This document shows positions 10,756-22,262 of a DNA stretch of 64,000 nt, one piece after another. Position 1 is the stretch's first letter, and every line of letters begins with the position of its first letter. The translations under genes were made by a program, and so were the position numbers. Origin of the DNA: Lichina pygmaea (Eukaryota; Ascomycota; Lichinomycetes; Lichinales; Lichinaceae); assembly GCA_963422465.1 (NCBI GenBank), contig OY730172.1:4402001-4466000 (forward strand). Reading direction: 5' to 3'. The notes beneath the pieces are model-generated. The model saw only the letters and a list, made by a program, of their open reading frames with translations. It was not told the origin of the DNA and made no database searches.

Positions 10756-13700
10756 ATGCATTCAAGAGCCGTGAACAGGAGGCTGACGGCGGACTCATTG
10801 CGCTACTTGCGAGCATGCGCGGATCAAGTGCAGCTGCCATGGCCGTGTCCAACACAAGCTACTGGCCGTCGAGACCATGGCGCCAATCGCAGCATCATGA
10901 CTGCTTCGTCAGCTGGGCGCGGAGGAGTGGATTGTGGCGGCCGAAAGGCCGTGGCACCGTCTCAGAGGCCCGGCTTGAAGAGACGCCGCGCCATGGCCAC
11001 GGCTGTGGCGGAGCAACAGATCTTCGAAGAGGACTACATACCATTCGATCCTCCTCATCCCGAGAGGGTGCCACAGCAGGACCTACGTCGGTCGTGGGAA
11101 ACCACGCGCAAGTTGACGGAGGTTCAGCCTATCAATGTCTCCTCGTTGGTGTTCATTGGTGATCCGCTCGCCAACTCTCCCTTTCGGGACGCGTCGCCCT
11201 TTAAGCACGCCGCTTTGACGGACGAAGTTGCCCAAATTTCCGGTCTGCTGGATGCCTGTCTTCGTGTGAACAGATTTGAAAGGGCCGCTGCGCTACTCAG
11301 CAGGCTGAGGAAGATTCTCCGACCTGGGACGTCGCAGTTGCTTCATGCCCACAACGCGTACATCGAGGCGAGCGTCAAGTTCCTCACGCCCAATCGGAGC
11401 GAGTCTCATCTGCAGTCATTGCAACGATGGTTTGAGATTGACTTCAAGGATGCCGGCGTGCCCGCCGATGCCACGACCTACGCCTTGATGCTAAAGGCAT
11501 CCCTGCAGGTTTTGCAGGGTTCCAAGCTGGCCCGCACGATACGGAGATATGTCGATCTGGCTGCTGCTAGCGGTCAAGACACCGAAGTGCTCAACTCGAC
11601 CATGTTGTCGGTCGTCGATCTGCACCGCATCACCAGCGTTCGTGAGCCACTTACTGCCGTCTTCAAGCCGCTGCTCACTCTTTGAGACAGGTGTGTCCTA
11701 CCGAGTACAACACCCTCCCCGAAGATGAAATCGAGCTCGCCGCGCAAGCCGAGGAGCAAGCGACAGACGACGACGGGGCCGCGACGCATGTTGTGTTGAA
11801 TCGAAAACGAACGCACAGAGAGAGGGTCGATCAGCCTCATCTGCGGCTCGTCTCGCAGAAAGGCCTTGGGCTCTCCTCTCTCAAGGCTGCCATCTCGCTC
11901 TTCTCGGACCCGTCTTCCGTGGACCCGTCCAACTATCCGGAGGGCTCCGAGGTCAGACCCGATGAGGAGTATGCTACGAGACGACAGATGAGGCTCGAGA
12001 GGGACTCGGTCACGTCCGCCATTCGCCGATGGCGAGAAGAGACAGACAAACTATCCAAGATCGGCGTCCACGGCGTCCTCCACGCCAAACCGGTCGGCGC
12101 CTTGATGTGGGAATGGCATCAAGCCTTGACGCGCGCTCTGGAAGAGGAGCTGAAACGCGTCAATGACACAGAAGGACTCTCGCCGAACAACCTTGAAGAG
12201 TCCGATCGCGCCTTCTACGGGCCTTTCCTACGGGTGGTCTCTCCGGAGAAGCTTGCCGCGACCACCGTCACGGTCATCACAACTTCCATTGCCTCTTCCG
12301 ACAACCACGATCGGATTCGGATAACGCAGCTTGTCATCGCCATTGGCCGAGCCGTGTCGAGGCTCCACGCTCAAGATCGCTTTCGGGAACGCCACGCGGA
12401 GAGTTCTGTGCGCTGGCGCCGCGCCGACGGGCGTGGCGTACAGATGGCCCATGTTCTAAAGGGAGGGCGCCGCTCCAGGGAAGACGCCACCGCAACCGGC
12501 GCTGCTGCTGCTGCTGCTGCTGCTGCTGCCCCGGAGGAGCGCAAGGCCGAAACCCTCGACCGTCTTGCTGACTCTGACAGGCCCCCCCATTGGCCCCTGA
12601 CCGTCCTCGTACGGGTCGGCACCGTACTGCTGACGACGCTTATGAGGATCGCCAAGATTTCGGCGCCCCGAACGAATCTCGACACGAACGAAGAGGTGCT
12701 GCAGCTGGTCCCAGCATTGACCCATCAGCGCCACTTGACACGTGGGAGGTGCGTCGGGATCTTGTCTGCCCATCCGGCTCTCACGAAGCTGCTGGCGAGA
12801 GAGCCATCCGGAAGCTTTCTGGCGAAGCATCTCCCCATGTTGGTGGAGCCAAGGCCCTGGACCAACTTTGACCGAGGCGGCTACCTTGAGAACACGCTCG
12901 AAGCAGTGCGGCACAAGGGAATACTGGCGGTGCGTCAGTACGCCGAAACAGCCATCGAGCGAGGCGACTTGGATCAGGTCCTGGCCGGCCTCAACGTGCT
13001 CTCCAAGACGCCGTGGAGGATCAATCGGGCCGTCTACGACGTCATGCTGGAAGCGTGGAACTCGGGCCAGGCTCTGGCGGACATCCCACCCGAGGAATCC
13101 AACGTCGAGCTGCCCCCGGAACCGGGCCCTTCCGTCGGCCCAGCCGAGCGACGGCGATGGTTCAGCGCGTTCCGTGAGGCGCGCAACAGACGTACCGGTC
13201 AACACGCCGAACGTTGCTTCCAGAACATGCAGCTCGCCGTCGCGCAGGCTTTTCTCGACGAGACCTTCTACCTGCCTCACAACATGGACTTCCGTGGCCG
13301 GGCGTATCCGGTACCGCCCTATCTCAACCAGATGGGCGCCGACAACTGCCGTGGGCTCCTCCTCTTCGCCGAGGGAAGGCCGCTCGGGTCCGCTGGCCTG
13401 GACTGGCTGAAGATCCACCTCGCCAACGTCTACGGCTACGACAAGGCCAGCCTGCCGGAGCGGATCGAATTCGTCATGGAGAATCTCTCGGGAGTTTACG
13501 ACTCGGCGCACAAACCGCTAGCGGGGCGACGGTGGTGGCTCCAAGCGGACGATCCGTGGCAATGCCTGGCCACCTGCATCGAGCTCACCCGTGCCCTGGA
13601 CTCGCCCGACCCTGCCGCGTTCGTTTCCCGTCTGCCAGTACACCAAGACGGCACGTGCAACGGGCTGCAGCACTACGCCGCGCTCGGCGGCGACGTGTTG

Positions 13701-15460
13701 GGAGCGCAGGAGGTCAACCTCGTGCCGGGCGAGCGGCCGGCCGACATCTACAGCGCCGTCGCGAACATGATCGAGGAGAGCATCCGGAAGGAGGTGGCGC
13801 AAGGGGGCGGGCACATCCAGAGCTTCTTGGCCGGGAGGGTCAAGAGGAAGATCGTCAAGCAAACGGTCATGACGAACGTCTACGGCGTGACGCAGTACGG
13901 CGGACGCAAACAGGTCTACAAACAGCTGTCCGAGTCGATCCCGGTCCTTCCGAAAGACGCGACCTTCGACCGCTCGCAGCTCGCAGGCTACATCAGCGAG
14001 AGGATCTTCGTGACGCTGTCGAACATGTTCGGCTGTGCCCACGAGATTCAAGCTTGGCTGACCGAGAGCGCCGGTCGCATCACTCGAGCCGTCACGCCGG
14101 AACAGATCGAGCGTGCCATGGCCGAGGCCGAGGCCGAGGGGCCGGCTCCGGCGTCGACCGCGCGTCCCTCTCGCGCCCGCCCGAAGAGGCTGAGTCCGGA
14201 GCTCCTGCAGTTCCAGACGAGCGTGGTGTGGACCACGCCGCTCAAGCTGCCCGTCGTGCAACCGTACTACGCCACGCCGAGACGCAGCGTCGTCACGCAT
14301 CTACAGCGCGTCACGCTGCGCGAGAGCCGACCCGTCGATCCCGTGGACCGGCGGAAGCAGATGAACGCCTTCCCACCGAACTTCATCCACTCGCTCGATG
14401 CGGCGCATATGTACCTGTCGGCGCTTCGCTGCTACGACGCCGGGCTCGCCTTCGCATCTGTGCACGACTCGTTCTGGACCCACGCGGCCGATGTCGACAG
14501 TCTGAACCAGGTAATCCGAGAGGCTTTCATCAGCATCCACCGGGAAGACGTGCTGGGCCGGCTCGCGGAGGAGTTCGCCGTGCGCTACAAGGGTTGCTTG
14601 TACATGACGCAGCTCAAGAGATCGAGCCCCATCGCCCACGAGATTGTGAAGCTTCGAAGATCTCGGAGCATGCCGTCGAAGTACGAAAATGGCCCCATGG
14701 TGTTCAACGAGCTGGCCATAGAGTACAAACGGCAGCAACTGCTGCGGTCCGAGAGCGAGGCGGATCGCGAGGAGGGACGGCGAATGAAGACGCCGGCGTC
14801 GATCTTCGAGGCCGCCGATGCCGCTGACCAGGCCCAGGCCCTACGCAGCGGTGCAGAGGACGGAGATCTTTCCGGGAAGCGGCGAGATGACGACGCCGAA
14901 GCAGCGGGAAGCGATCTTTCGTCCGACATGTCAACAGGGGACGAGGACGTTTCGGCAGCGACGGCGAACCAGGAGAAGGTGCAGGAGGAGGAGCAGGAGC
15001 TGGAGGAAGACGAAGAGGAAGAGGTCGGCGAAGGCGAGCTGGAACAAGGCACAAATTCGAAGACTCATCCCAATGACGAGACCGACAAAGGTGAAGCCAA
15101 GAAGGGCCACGGTTCTGCACCCGTCAAATCGAAAAGAAAACCACAGGAGCTTAAGACCAAGATCTGGCTTCCATTGACTTTCTCGCCAGTCCCAAAGAAG
15201 GTAATGCTCATCTCTTTTACTCTTCCTCTTCTTTCTTGCAAACTTCCCTCTACACTATACTTTCTCTCTGGTTATGACCTCGCTTGCAGTCCACATCATC
15301 ATCATCATCACCATCCCCCTCCTCCTCCTCCTCCTCCTCCTTCTAGCAGGAAGCTTCTCCCCTGGCTTCTCCAGATTAAGCTGACAAGACTTTTGCTCGC
15401 TATCCACAGGGAACATTTGATGTTGAGCGGCTCCGAAACAGTCTATACTTCTTCTGTTGA
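10756..15460 (+). CDS. RPO41: Mitochondrial DNA-directed RNA polymerase RPO41, three exons
   Basis: Single-subunit T7-like polymerase that transcribes mitochondrial DNA. The N-terminus is Arg-rich (MHSRAVNRRLTADSLRYLR), fitting a presequence. Catalytic blocks are visible: HNMDFRGRAYP, HQDGTCNGLQHYAALGGD (motif A Asp), KRKIVKQTVMTNVYG (Lys and Tyr of the O-helix), NAFPPNFIHSLDA and SVHDSFWTHA (motif C Asp). Two introns are inferred. The first, near 11638-11724, shifts frame; donors at 11638 or 11642 with acceptors at 11690 or 11724 respectively both keep phase. The second is 15201-15409 (GTAATG...CACAG) and joins PVPKK to a 51-nt exon ending in LRNSLYFFC, the expected C-terminus. The product is about 1470-1480 residues. 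An acidic, low-complexity stretch of about 130 residues sits just before the C-terminal block, and a poly-Ala run lies at 12501-12529. Confidence 0.93.
12501..12529. repeat. GCT trinucleotide microsatellite coding poly-Ala in RPO41
   Basis: An uninterrupted run of GCT units inside RPO41 that encodes nine to ten alanines. It lies in a poorly conserved linker upstream of the polymerase core, so length variation should be tolerated. Confidence 0.9.
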
Positions 15461-16737
15461 ACGGCAGCTCAATTTTTTTTTTCTTCTTGTGTTCTTCATC
15501 TTTCTTGTCTGGCATAAACTGGTGTATCCTCGGAATTACTTGCACAAATCTAGCCACACTTTCTATCTTTGTATTCATCAGACTTTCCATGTGTAAGTAC
15601 GTATTACTAGCATGTGGTTGGATCATCACTGTTGTATAATAGATCCTTCATTCTGCTTTGTTTCTTGCCTCAAGAAAGATTGATTGTTTGAAAAACCAAG
15701 TGTGGACAGGAAGAAAGAAGGCAGAGATAACTAGATTCTGGTCTTACATCGCATGGTGGTATCTTGCACCATCTATAAAGTTTAGCAAATGTCAAAACTA
15801 CTACTACTACTTCTTGGAGCCTTGTTTCAAATGCCCCAGGTCAGTAACAGTACCATCATCCCTGTCTCCTGATTATCACGGCGCGGGGAGGTGTAAGGGC
15901 GGTACGTATGTACCAGAGTACACTGTACTCCGTACTGTACCTCCTACGGAAGTACTTGCGTACATACGTACTGTACGTAATGGCTTTCAGCTGACGTCAT
16001 CACGCCCTCGAGCTGCGGCATCCACCCAATTGAGCGATGAGTTCTCTATAATTACCTGGAATCGAAGAGCTTGCATGCAGAGTTGAAGCCCTTGAAGTTC
16101 GCACTTCTCTTGAACGGGTTAGAGGCATACCTCCGCGGAGAGCTGCAGCATAAGAAACACAATATGACGTATGGCCATAGCAGACCGAGCCCCATCCCTG
16201 CGTGCCCCGCTCTTCATCGCTATCGAGGCTGATATCATCGTCAGACGTCATCACCACGTACTCCGTACACACGTACTGTACGACGGCAACTGGACGCCTG
16301 CACGGATAGCAGAGGATTGGTCGAGCGCTTATCACTTGTCTCGAGCCCTGCAAGATTTCGTCGGTGATCTTATCCGGCTACGTTAGACGACGGGTTAAGC
16401 CAGGTGTCGCTCGATCGACCGGGTAGCAGTGAGCTTCTTGGACCCGCCCGCTCGCCTTCCTAGCAGCGCGTCCGTAGTAGTTCTAGCCTAAGCTGTGGTC
16501 AAGAGCTGACGATTATCATGAAGAGCCAGAGACGAGGCAAGCTTTCCCGCGGCTGCCGCAGTATTCTCGAAGAGCTTGTCGTCGTCGTGACGTCTCGAGT
16601 CGGCACGAGACTGATGCAACAGCCGGCGGTGCACGACGACATGAGTTCCGAGACAGCAATTACTGATAGGCTCATCTACGTACAGGCCTACAACTGGCAG
16701 TGCAGCTCTGACGATGTGCCGGTGCTGTCGATGAAGA
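15461..16737. other. Gene-free region after RPO41 with dispersed TAC/GTA-rich tracts
   Basis: About 1.28 kb with no supported gene. It starts with the RPO41 3' UTR, including a T run near 15472-15482. From about 15901 to 15990 there is a dense TAC/GTA-rich tract (GTACGTATGTACC and TACATACGTACTG words); a weaker one lies at 16255-16285. Short open frames here lack any family feature. Confidence 0.55.
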
Positions 16738-16743
16738 TATAAA
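16738..16743 (+). promoter_or_regulatory. TATA box of the KGG stress-protein gene
   Basis: TATAAA inside GAAGATATAAACC, about 130 bp upstream of the ATG at 16871. That distance suits a TATA box with a 5' UTR of about 90-100 nt, as expected of a strongly inducible gene. Confidence 0.5.
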
Positions 16744-16870
16744 CCAGCCAATCTACCCTCGTCGAACGGGTTCAATTAGTATCGAAGCAGCTTTCGATTG
16801 TCATCCACAAGAATCTTCATTCAAGCATTTGAGACCAAGTCCCTTTACACGCAAGCCCACAACAGTCACC

Positions 16871-17188
16871 ATGGCTCAGAACACCAATCCCGGCAACTTC
16901 GCCAACCGACCCAAGGAGGAGGTGTTGGAGATTGCGCGCAAGGGCGGCCAGGCCTGGCGGTTTTGCGAGCATGGACCCCGATAAGCAGGTCCGTGCATGG
17001 CATCCCGAAGCCTCATCCAGTCTCTTACGGATATTCCCCCCCCCCTTAACAAACCCAATCTCCAACAGAAAGAAATCGCATCCATGGGCGGACACGCGTC
17101 GAGCGGATCCTTCGAGAAGGGCAGCGAGAAGGCCAGAGAGGCTGGCCGCAAGGGCGGTCTATCCAGCGGAGGCGGCGCCTCGGAATGA
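16871..17188 (+). CDS. Con-6/Con-10-type KGG-motif stress protein, apparent frameshift
   Basis: Small hydrophilic conidiation/stress protein of the KGG-repeat family. Exon 1 is 16871-16988 and begins MAQNTNPGNFANRPKEEV, followed by EIARKGGQA. The family continues with a Ser/His stretch and GGFASMDPDKQ; here GGFASMDPDKQ is present but in another frame, and the start frame stops at a TAA near 16982. An intron of 80 nt follows. Exon 2 (17069-17188) is intact and reads KEIASMGGHASSGSF, EKGSEKAREAGRKGG and LSSGGGASE. The two exons sum to 238 nt, one more than a multiple of three, which agrees with a small deletion at the KGGQA/GGF joint. Either a sequencing error or a recently broken gene. The ATG context CACCATGG is good and a TATA box lies upstream. 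The donor GTCCGT is weak. Confidence 0.72.
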
Positions 17189-17752
17189 ATGTATCCTCGT
17201 CCACCACCTACAATGCAATGCGCGATAACATCGCCGCTGGATGACTGGAATTGCATCATCGTCACTGGGTCTGAGCGTATGGCGCGCGGGCAAAGATGCA
17301 GTGAGACTGGGAATGGCACGAGTGATGATTGGAGGGGGTAAGAGTCTCTTGCGGCTTTATCTCGTTCCTTGAGTAAATCATGTTCGATCGAAAGCGCTGG
17401 GTTTTCATTTCAACTGCTTGAAGTCTGCAATGGAAGAGATTTGCAAGATGATACTGAGGCTGGGATTTGACATCTGCCTTGGCGGGAATTTTGAAAGATG
17501 GTCTTACTTGTTCAGACCCGTTCCGTGCAGCTATCCTTCAAAGTAATCCTCGTCCGCATGCCTGCCCCTTTTGACGTTTGATGCGTTCAACGGAGAAAAC
17601 ACCAAGAATATGGGAGGGAGGCGTCATGATCGATACTATTCCCACTCGCCCCTCCTCCTTTCTTCCTCTTCCCCCCCCCCCCCCCCTCCCCCGCGCGAGG
17701 ACCGACTCCGATGCCAATATAAAGCTCAGGGGCAACCCCTCAGCCAGACGCG
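17189..17752. other. Intergenic region with poly-C run
   Basis: About 560 bp between the convergent KGG gene and the 2OG oxygenase gene. It holds a 16-nt C homopolymer at about 17671-17686 in a pyrimidine-rich tract. No gene or structured RNA is recognised. Confidence 0.6.
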
Positions 17753-18722
17753 TCAAATCCTGCGGTACATGAGATCGGTACGCATGGTCAGCTTCGTGCC
17801 GGCGAGGACGTCGTCGCCAGAGTGCAGCAGGTCCGAGTGCTGGAAGATGAGCACGCGGCCGGTCTTCGGGTGGACGTCGAAACGGCGTTGCATGTTCCAC
17901 GAGTGGAAGGTCGTGGCGCCGCCGCGCAGATCGCTCGCCTCGTTCTCGACGGCCGAGTCGTTCAGGTACAGATGCAGCGTGAAGAAGGATCGTTCGGATC
18001 GGTCCGGCGTCACGTACGAGCCGTCGCAGTGGGCTTTTGAAAGGGAAGTGTTTAGCGGGTTGCTTTGGAGGTTGGAGTGCGAGGGGGAGGCGGCTGGGTT
18101 TGGGGAGTGGAGACGAGATCGACAGTAGGAGGAGCGGGAAAGGATGATCGTCGTCGTCGTCTTACGTCGGAAGAAATCCCCCGCGCCGTACTTCAGGAAC
18201 CGCATCCGCTCGTTCAGCCTGGGCGATTGAGGGTCAGCAGGGGGTCCAACGGTAGGAGGAGGGAAGGTCGGCGCGCCTCGTGAAGCGATAACGGTAGTCC
18301 AGCTTCGCTGTGCCGTTCCAAGGCGGCGAGCCCGAGTGCAGTTCGAGCAGCTCGGGCACGCTGGGGGCGATGCGGCGCCAGAGCCGCTCGACGATGTCGG
18401 GCGAGTCCCACATGATGCGCTCGCTGCTGCGCGTGTCCTTGTACATCTTCTGGTGGCCGCCGCCGGTGTTAACGAGCGCGGCCTCCCAGACGGCGCCCGT
18501 CGTGGCCTCGGCCGCCTGCACGAGCGCGTCGCATTCCTCCGCCGTGAAGACGCCGTCGAGCACGACGGCGTAGAGCCCGGCGTTCGCGGGCAGCTCCGTC
18601 TGCGCAAAGTCGATCTGCTCGCGCTTCACGTCCGCCGCTGCCACCGCGCTCGAGAGGAAGTCGGCCGGGAGCGCAGGGGCAGGCGCATGGCCCGAGGGCG
18701 CATCGGGAGCTGCTTCAGACAT
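17753..18722 (-). CDS. Prolyl-4-hydroxylase-like 2OG-Fe(II) dioxygenase, three exons
   Basis: Iron- and 2-oxoglutarate-dependent oxygenase of the P4H/Tpa1-like class. Exons on the minus strand are 18277-18722, 18166-18218 and 17753-18033, summing to 780 nt in phase (259 residues). The double-stranded beta-helix core shows LNERMRFLKYGAGDFFR, then PHCDGSYV (HxD iron ligands), LRGGATTFHS, GRVLIFQHSDLLHSG (distal His) and TKLTMRTDLMYRR (Arg for 2OG). The first intron (18219-18276) appears to use a GC-AG border, since the only phase-preserving donor is AG|GC. The second (18034-18165) is GT-AG. The N-terminal 35 residues are Ala/Pro-rich and no signal peptide is visible, so a cytosolic or nuclear protein is likely. 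The substrate is unknown. Confidence 0.85.
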
Positions 18723-19130
18723 CGTCGATACCGTACCGTAGGTATGGTGTTTGCGGCGCGCGCGCAGGTTCCGGTCCTTGAAGTCGGATGCTCCCGACGA
18801 GAACGATCGTGCTGCTACGGCGTAGACCCAGTGCGCCTCGCATGGAACGCACTTGTATGTAGAATTGCCAACATCGACTCATAATCCTTCCTGGTGGGTT
18901 GATTTCAGGCAACATACAGCGGACGATAGCTGACACTCCGACAAAACTCCACCCTGGCACCTGGGTACCCACCTCCCACAGAGACCTCCGCATTGTCGAG
19001 AGCCTGCTTATCCAATCACGGGCCAGCCTAAACACACCTCCCTGCCAACAGCGTGCCGATGGGCGGGGGATCTTTGCCGAGTGTCGCACAGCCCGGGGCT
19101 GGTTTGAAAACACCTGTGGATGTTGTAAGT
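18723..19130. promoter_or_regulatory. Upstream region of the 2OG oxygenase gene
   Basis: About 400 bp upstream of a minus-strand start. A small TACCGTACCGTA tract lies at about 18728-18745. No gene is seen. Base composition falls sharply to AT-rich just beyond, near 19.13 kb. Confidence 0.35.
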
Positions 19131-21989
19131 AACGTGATCAGGAAGATGTTTTCAAGGAGAAGAAGAGGTTGAGAGATAAGCAGGAAAGAGAGAAGCAGAC
19201 AAAGAAGACCACCACTCAGAGCGGTTGTACAACCAAGGCTCCTCTTAAGTATAGTCAATAGAACGATAATACTTACCTAGTTCTCAAGCTCCACCTTTGA
19301 CTTCTTATGTTGTAAGAAGGGGCTGATGCTAGGAGAGACCTTGCTATGGCCATGTTTTGAAGGGGAGAGTGGCGTGTGTGGTGGCTTCTAGTAATTAGCA
19401 GGATTAGTACAGTACCAGACATGTTACTATAGTAGAAGGGATGTAAACATACCAGTCCCTGGAAACATATCATGATCTTCTTCTCAGCTTGCTTGCTTGC
19501 TTCAGTACTGGTGGAGTGCTTTGCCTCAGTACTGGTGAGGTCCTTGGCCTTGTTGGCTTCAGTCTTCTTCTCAACAATGATATAAATCATTGTACCACCA
19601 TGGCCATGTGCTGGTCAGAAGAACTGAAAGAGTTCCTGGACATCTGTTGCCAGGTGGGCATCATGAGAAAGATGAGTTGGTCTAATCTTCTCATTCCAGT
19701 CAACCACCAGGTAGGGCTTCTCCCCATCTTGTATAAACTTGTCAACTTATTCAATTTGTCTGAGAAAGTCCTTGCAGATGAAATCCTCAAGGGAAGTTAT
19801 CATATAGTTAGGGATTGTCAGATATAACCAGGCTATATTATATCTCTATCAGTTAGTACGTAGTGTTGTACAAAGTAGTGATAGAAAGAACAAAAAGAAT
19901 ACAGTACATGATTACTTCCAGGAAGTCTATATCTGATCTTCTCCATCAGAGTCTGTTGAAGCTTCAAGCTTGTAATACCTCTTGCAAATTTGGACAGTTG
20001 TATAAAAGGACTGAACATTAAGTGTTGTTATTAGTGCAGTTATTGCTTAAGAGGAGACAGCCCCAGATTACTGCTTTTTAGTCAAGGATTTCTCAGCTTT
20101 GGTTCCTTCCTGACAAACTTTATCAGCTGTACAAGTACTGTAGCTCTCCCAACATAATAGGGGATTGATAATTTGCAGAGGTAGTTGATGGGGATCTGAG
20201 TCTGTGAGATCAATAGCCTCAACAGACAGGGACCTCTCAAAAGGTATTGAAGTACTGCCAGGTTGTTGTACAATTGTGTTGGGGTTCTGTACACCACACC
20301 CAGAGCAGTACTGATTATGGGTAAATTGAGAATAAGAAACACCTTTGGCAGAGCAGAACTGAGTCTAATTTGCTGACATTGTGGATGTGTTGTAGATGTT
20401 GTTGTTGTACAAGGTACTGGTACAGAAGAGATTTGGAGATCTCTATATACAACACTATTTTACACTTCTCTCAAAATCTTCTGGGGTTGCCAACTTATCC
20501 ACCCTCTTATTCAGCAGATCTATCTCTTCTACTTTACTGCCACCTGATCATACAATGTTGACTGGTGGTTCCCAGCTATATATACTATGGGGGGGTTCAC
20601 ACTGTATGAGAATTGGCTGTTCTAATTAGTTGATGTATGTTCTCACCACCTCCCAGAGTTGCAGATAAGCTTTGTGGCTTGTACAATCCAGGCTTGTTGT
20701 CAACACCCCTTCTGTATACTAACAGAAGTCAAGAAACACCAGAGTATTCTGGCACTATTTAAGTGTGGTTGGTGGAAGATATTCATCAGGATCTATACTA
20801 TATTAGTACTTCCTAAAAAAGAAAAAGTTATACAAACTCTATGCTTCAACATCATATTGTAGGCTAGTGAGGAGTGTGGAGTCTGGTGCAGACTCTTGGT
20901 GACTGATCAGCTTGGGAGGATGGCAGTAAAGCTTGAATAGTTGTCCAGAGATTGTATTAGGGCACTTTGGCTACTTCTGAATTTTGTGGACTGTCACAAG
21001 TGACTGAGCAACCCCATGTCACCTGACTGCACTTAGTCATCTGCTTAGCTTAGCAGCTCTACTTAGCAGCTTCTCACTGAGGATTAGAATCCTCAGTGAT
21101 CAATGAACCTACACATCCACTGCAGGCACTTCTGGCCCTGCCCCGACTCAGTCCCAACATCTCTAGAAGTGCCTCCTAGGGCCCACAGGACTGCCTTCTT
21201 CTCTCTACCTGCCACACTGCTATACTAAAACTCTAGAGAGGGCTGTTGCCTCTGACCCAGCTCTGACCAGGCATCACCAGGCCTCACCCTCTTACAATAT
21301 TGATCGCTCTACCCCAGGAAGGGAGGCAGTCCGGCAGGAGAAGAAGAAGAAGAAGAGAACTATCACCCTATTGTGATTCTGATTAAGACGCACTAGGCTA
21401 ACAAGATCCTACTGCAAGTTCTCAGAGAGATGGCTACTAGCCACAGTGCACTGGCATTCCAGAGCCACCACAAAGGTGCAGAGAAGCAGTCTACCAAAAG
21501 GCCTTCTACAAAAATCACCACGATGCCTCAACAAAAAGCCACCACAAAGGTGCACTGAAGCTGCTGCAAAAGTGCACCAAAACTGCGCTGAGCACCCACT
21601 GAAAACTCTGCAATCTCGACAAATACACTAAGCCAAATACGTACCTGATACAAACTGAAGCAAGATGAGCACCAGCACCACACTGCAAAGCAGGTGGACT
21701 CCGAGGACTTAGGCAGCTCTATGAAGCTCCAGTCCGACTGTGTGGGTGTGCGGGTACCTTGAAGGAGCTGCTCTCACACCCTGTGGGGGTGAGGCAGGCA
21801 GGCCCCTTCATGCAGAGACCACTGTGCCCCACACACCACAATGAAACCCTGGGCAAGCTGCATGTAGTACCACCACAAGGGCACACTCCTTGTCAGTCCT
21901 ATCAGCTCCCCTCTGGGACACATCAAAGACCCAGGCAACTCATTGAGCACTGGCAACAAAGGTGCACTTCTTTGTTGAATTGCATATTG
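19131..21989. other. AT-rich, gene-poor transition region
   Basis: About 2.9 kb of lower-GC sequence. Short open frames exist on both strands (for example minus strand 19273-19590 and 20082-20342), some with peptide-like composition, but none has a domain I recognise and neighbouring frames are full of stops. CAGTACTGGTG-type words recur near 19504-19545. The most likely reading is an old, decayed transposon or repeat-rich intergenic DNA; the class cannot be assigned by eye. Confidence 0.4.
21074..21099. repeat. 26-nt perfect inverted repeat
   Basis: Two 12-nt arms (TCACTGAGGATT and its complement) separated by AG. It could be a relic of a transposon terminus or a protein-binding palindrome. 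No partner copy is seen elsewhere in the window. Confidence 0.6.
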
Positions 21990-22262
21990 CCTTGTCTCTT
22001 GTTCATGAAGTCAATGGAAGTGTGGTGTGTCCAGCGGACCACCACTGACAGAGCACACTCTCTTGTTGTGACAATGCTATCACTTCCTTGATCAGTCAAC
22101 AGAAGTGTGGTGTGTTCAGAGAACCACTGCCAACAGAGCAAACTCTCTTTTTGTGACAATGCTATCACTTCCTTGTTCATGAAGTCAATGGAAGTGCGGT
22201 GCATCTGGAGGACCACTGCCAACAGGGCGTGCTCCCTTGTCATGACACTGCTATCACTTCCA
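21990..22262. repeat. Minisatellite, three diverged units of about 85-90 bp
   Basis: Three tandem units, each with a TCA(TG)AAGTCAATGGAAGTG-like start, a middle of the type GGACCACTGCCAACAG, and an end GACAATGCTATCACTTCC. Units begin near 21996, 22085 and 22169. The array keeps a minus-strand frame open (21923-22513, 196 residues with internal repeats) but the peptide resembles nothing known to me. Confidence 0.65.

Noticed and set aside
13518-14300. Long minus-strand open frame inside RPO41
   Set aside because: It is the antisense of the polymerase core in a GC-rich gene and shows no domain; RPO41 explains the sequence.
15461-15596. C-terminal extension of the RPO41 frame with His and Pro runs
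   Set aside because: The stretch lies after the stop of the properly spliced form; the family C-terminus is found in another frame after an intron.
16000-16353. 117-residue minus-strand frame upstream of the KGG gene
   Set aside because: No recognisable domain, overlaps TAC/GTA-rich sequence, and codon choice is unlike the neighbouring genes.
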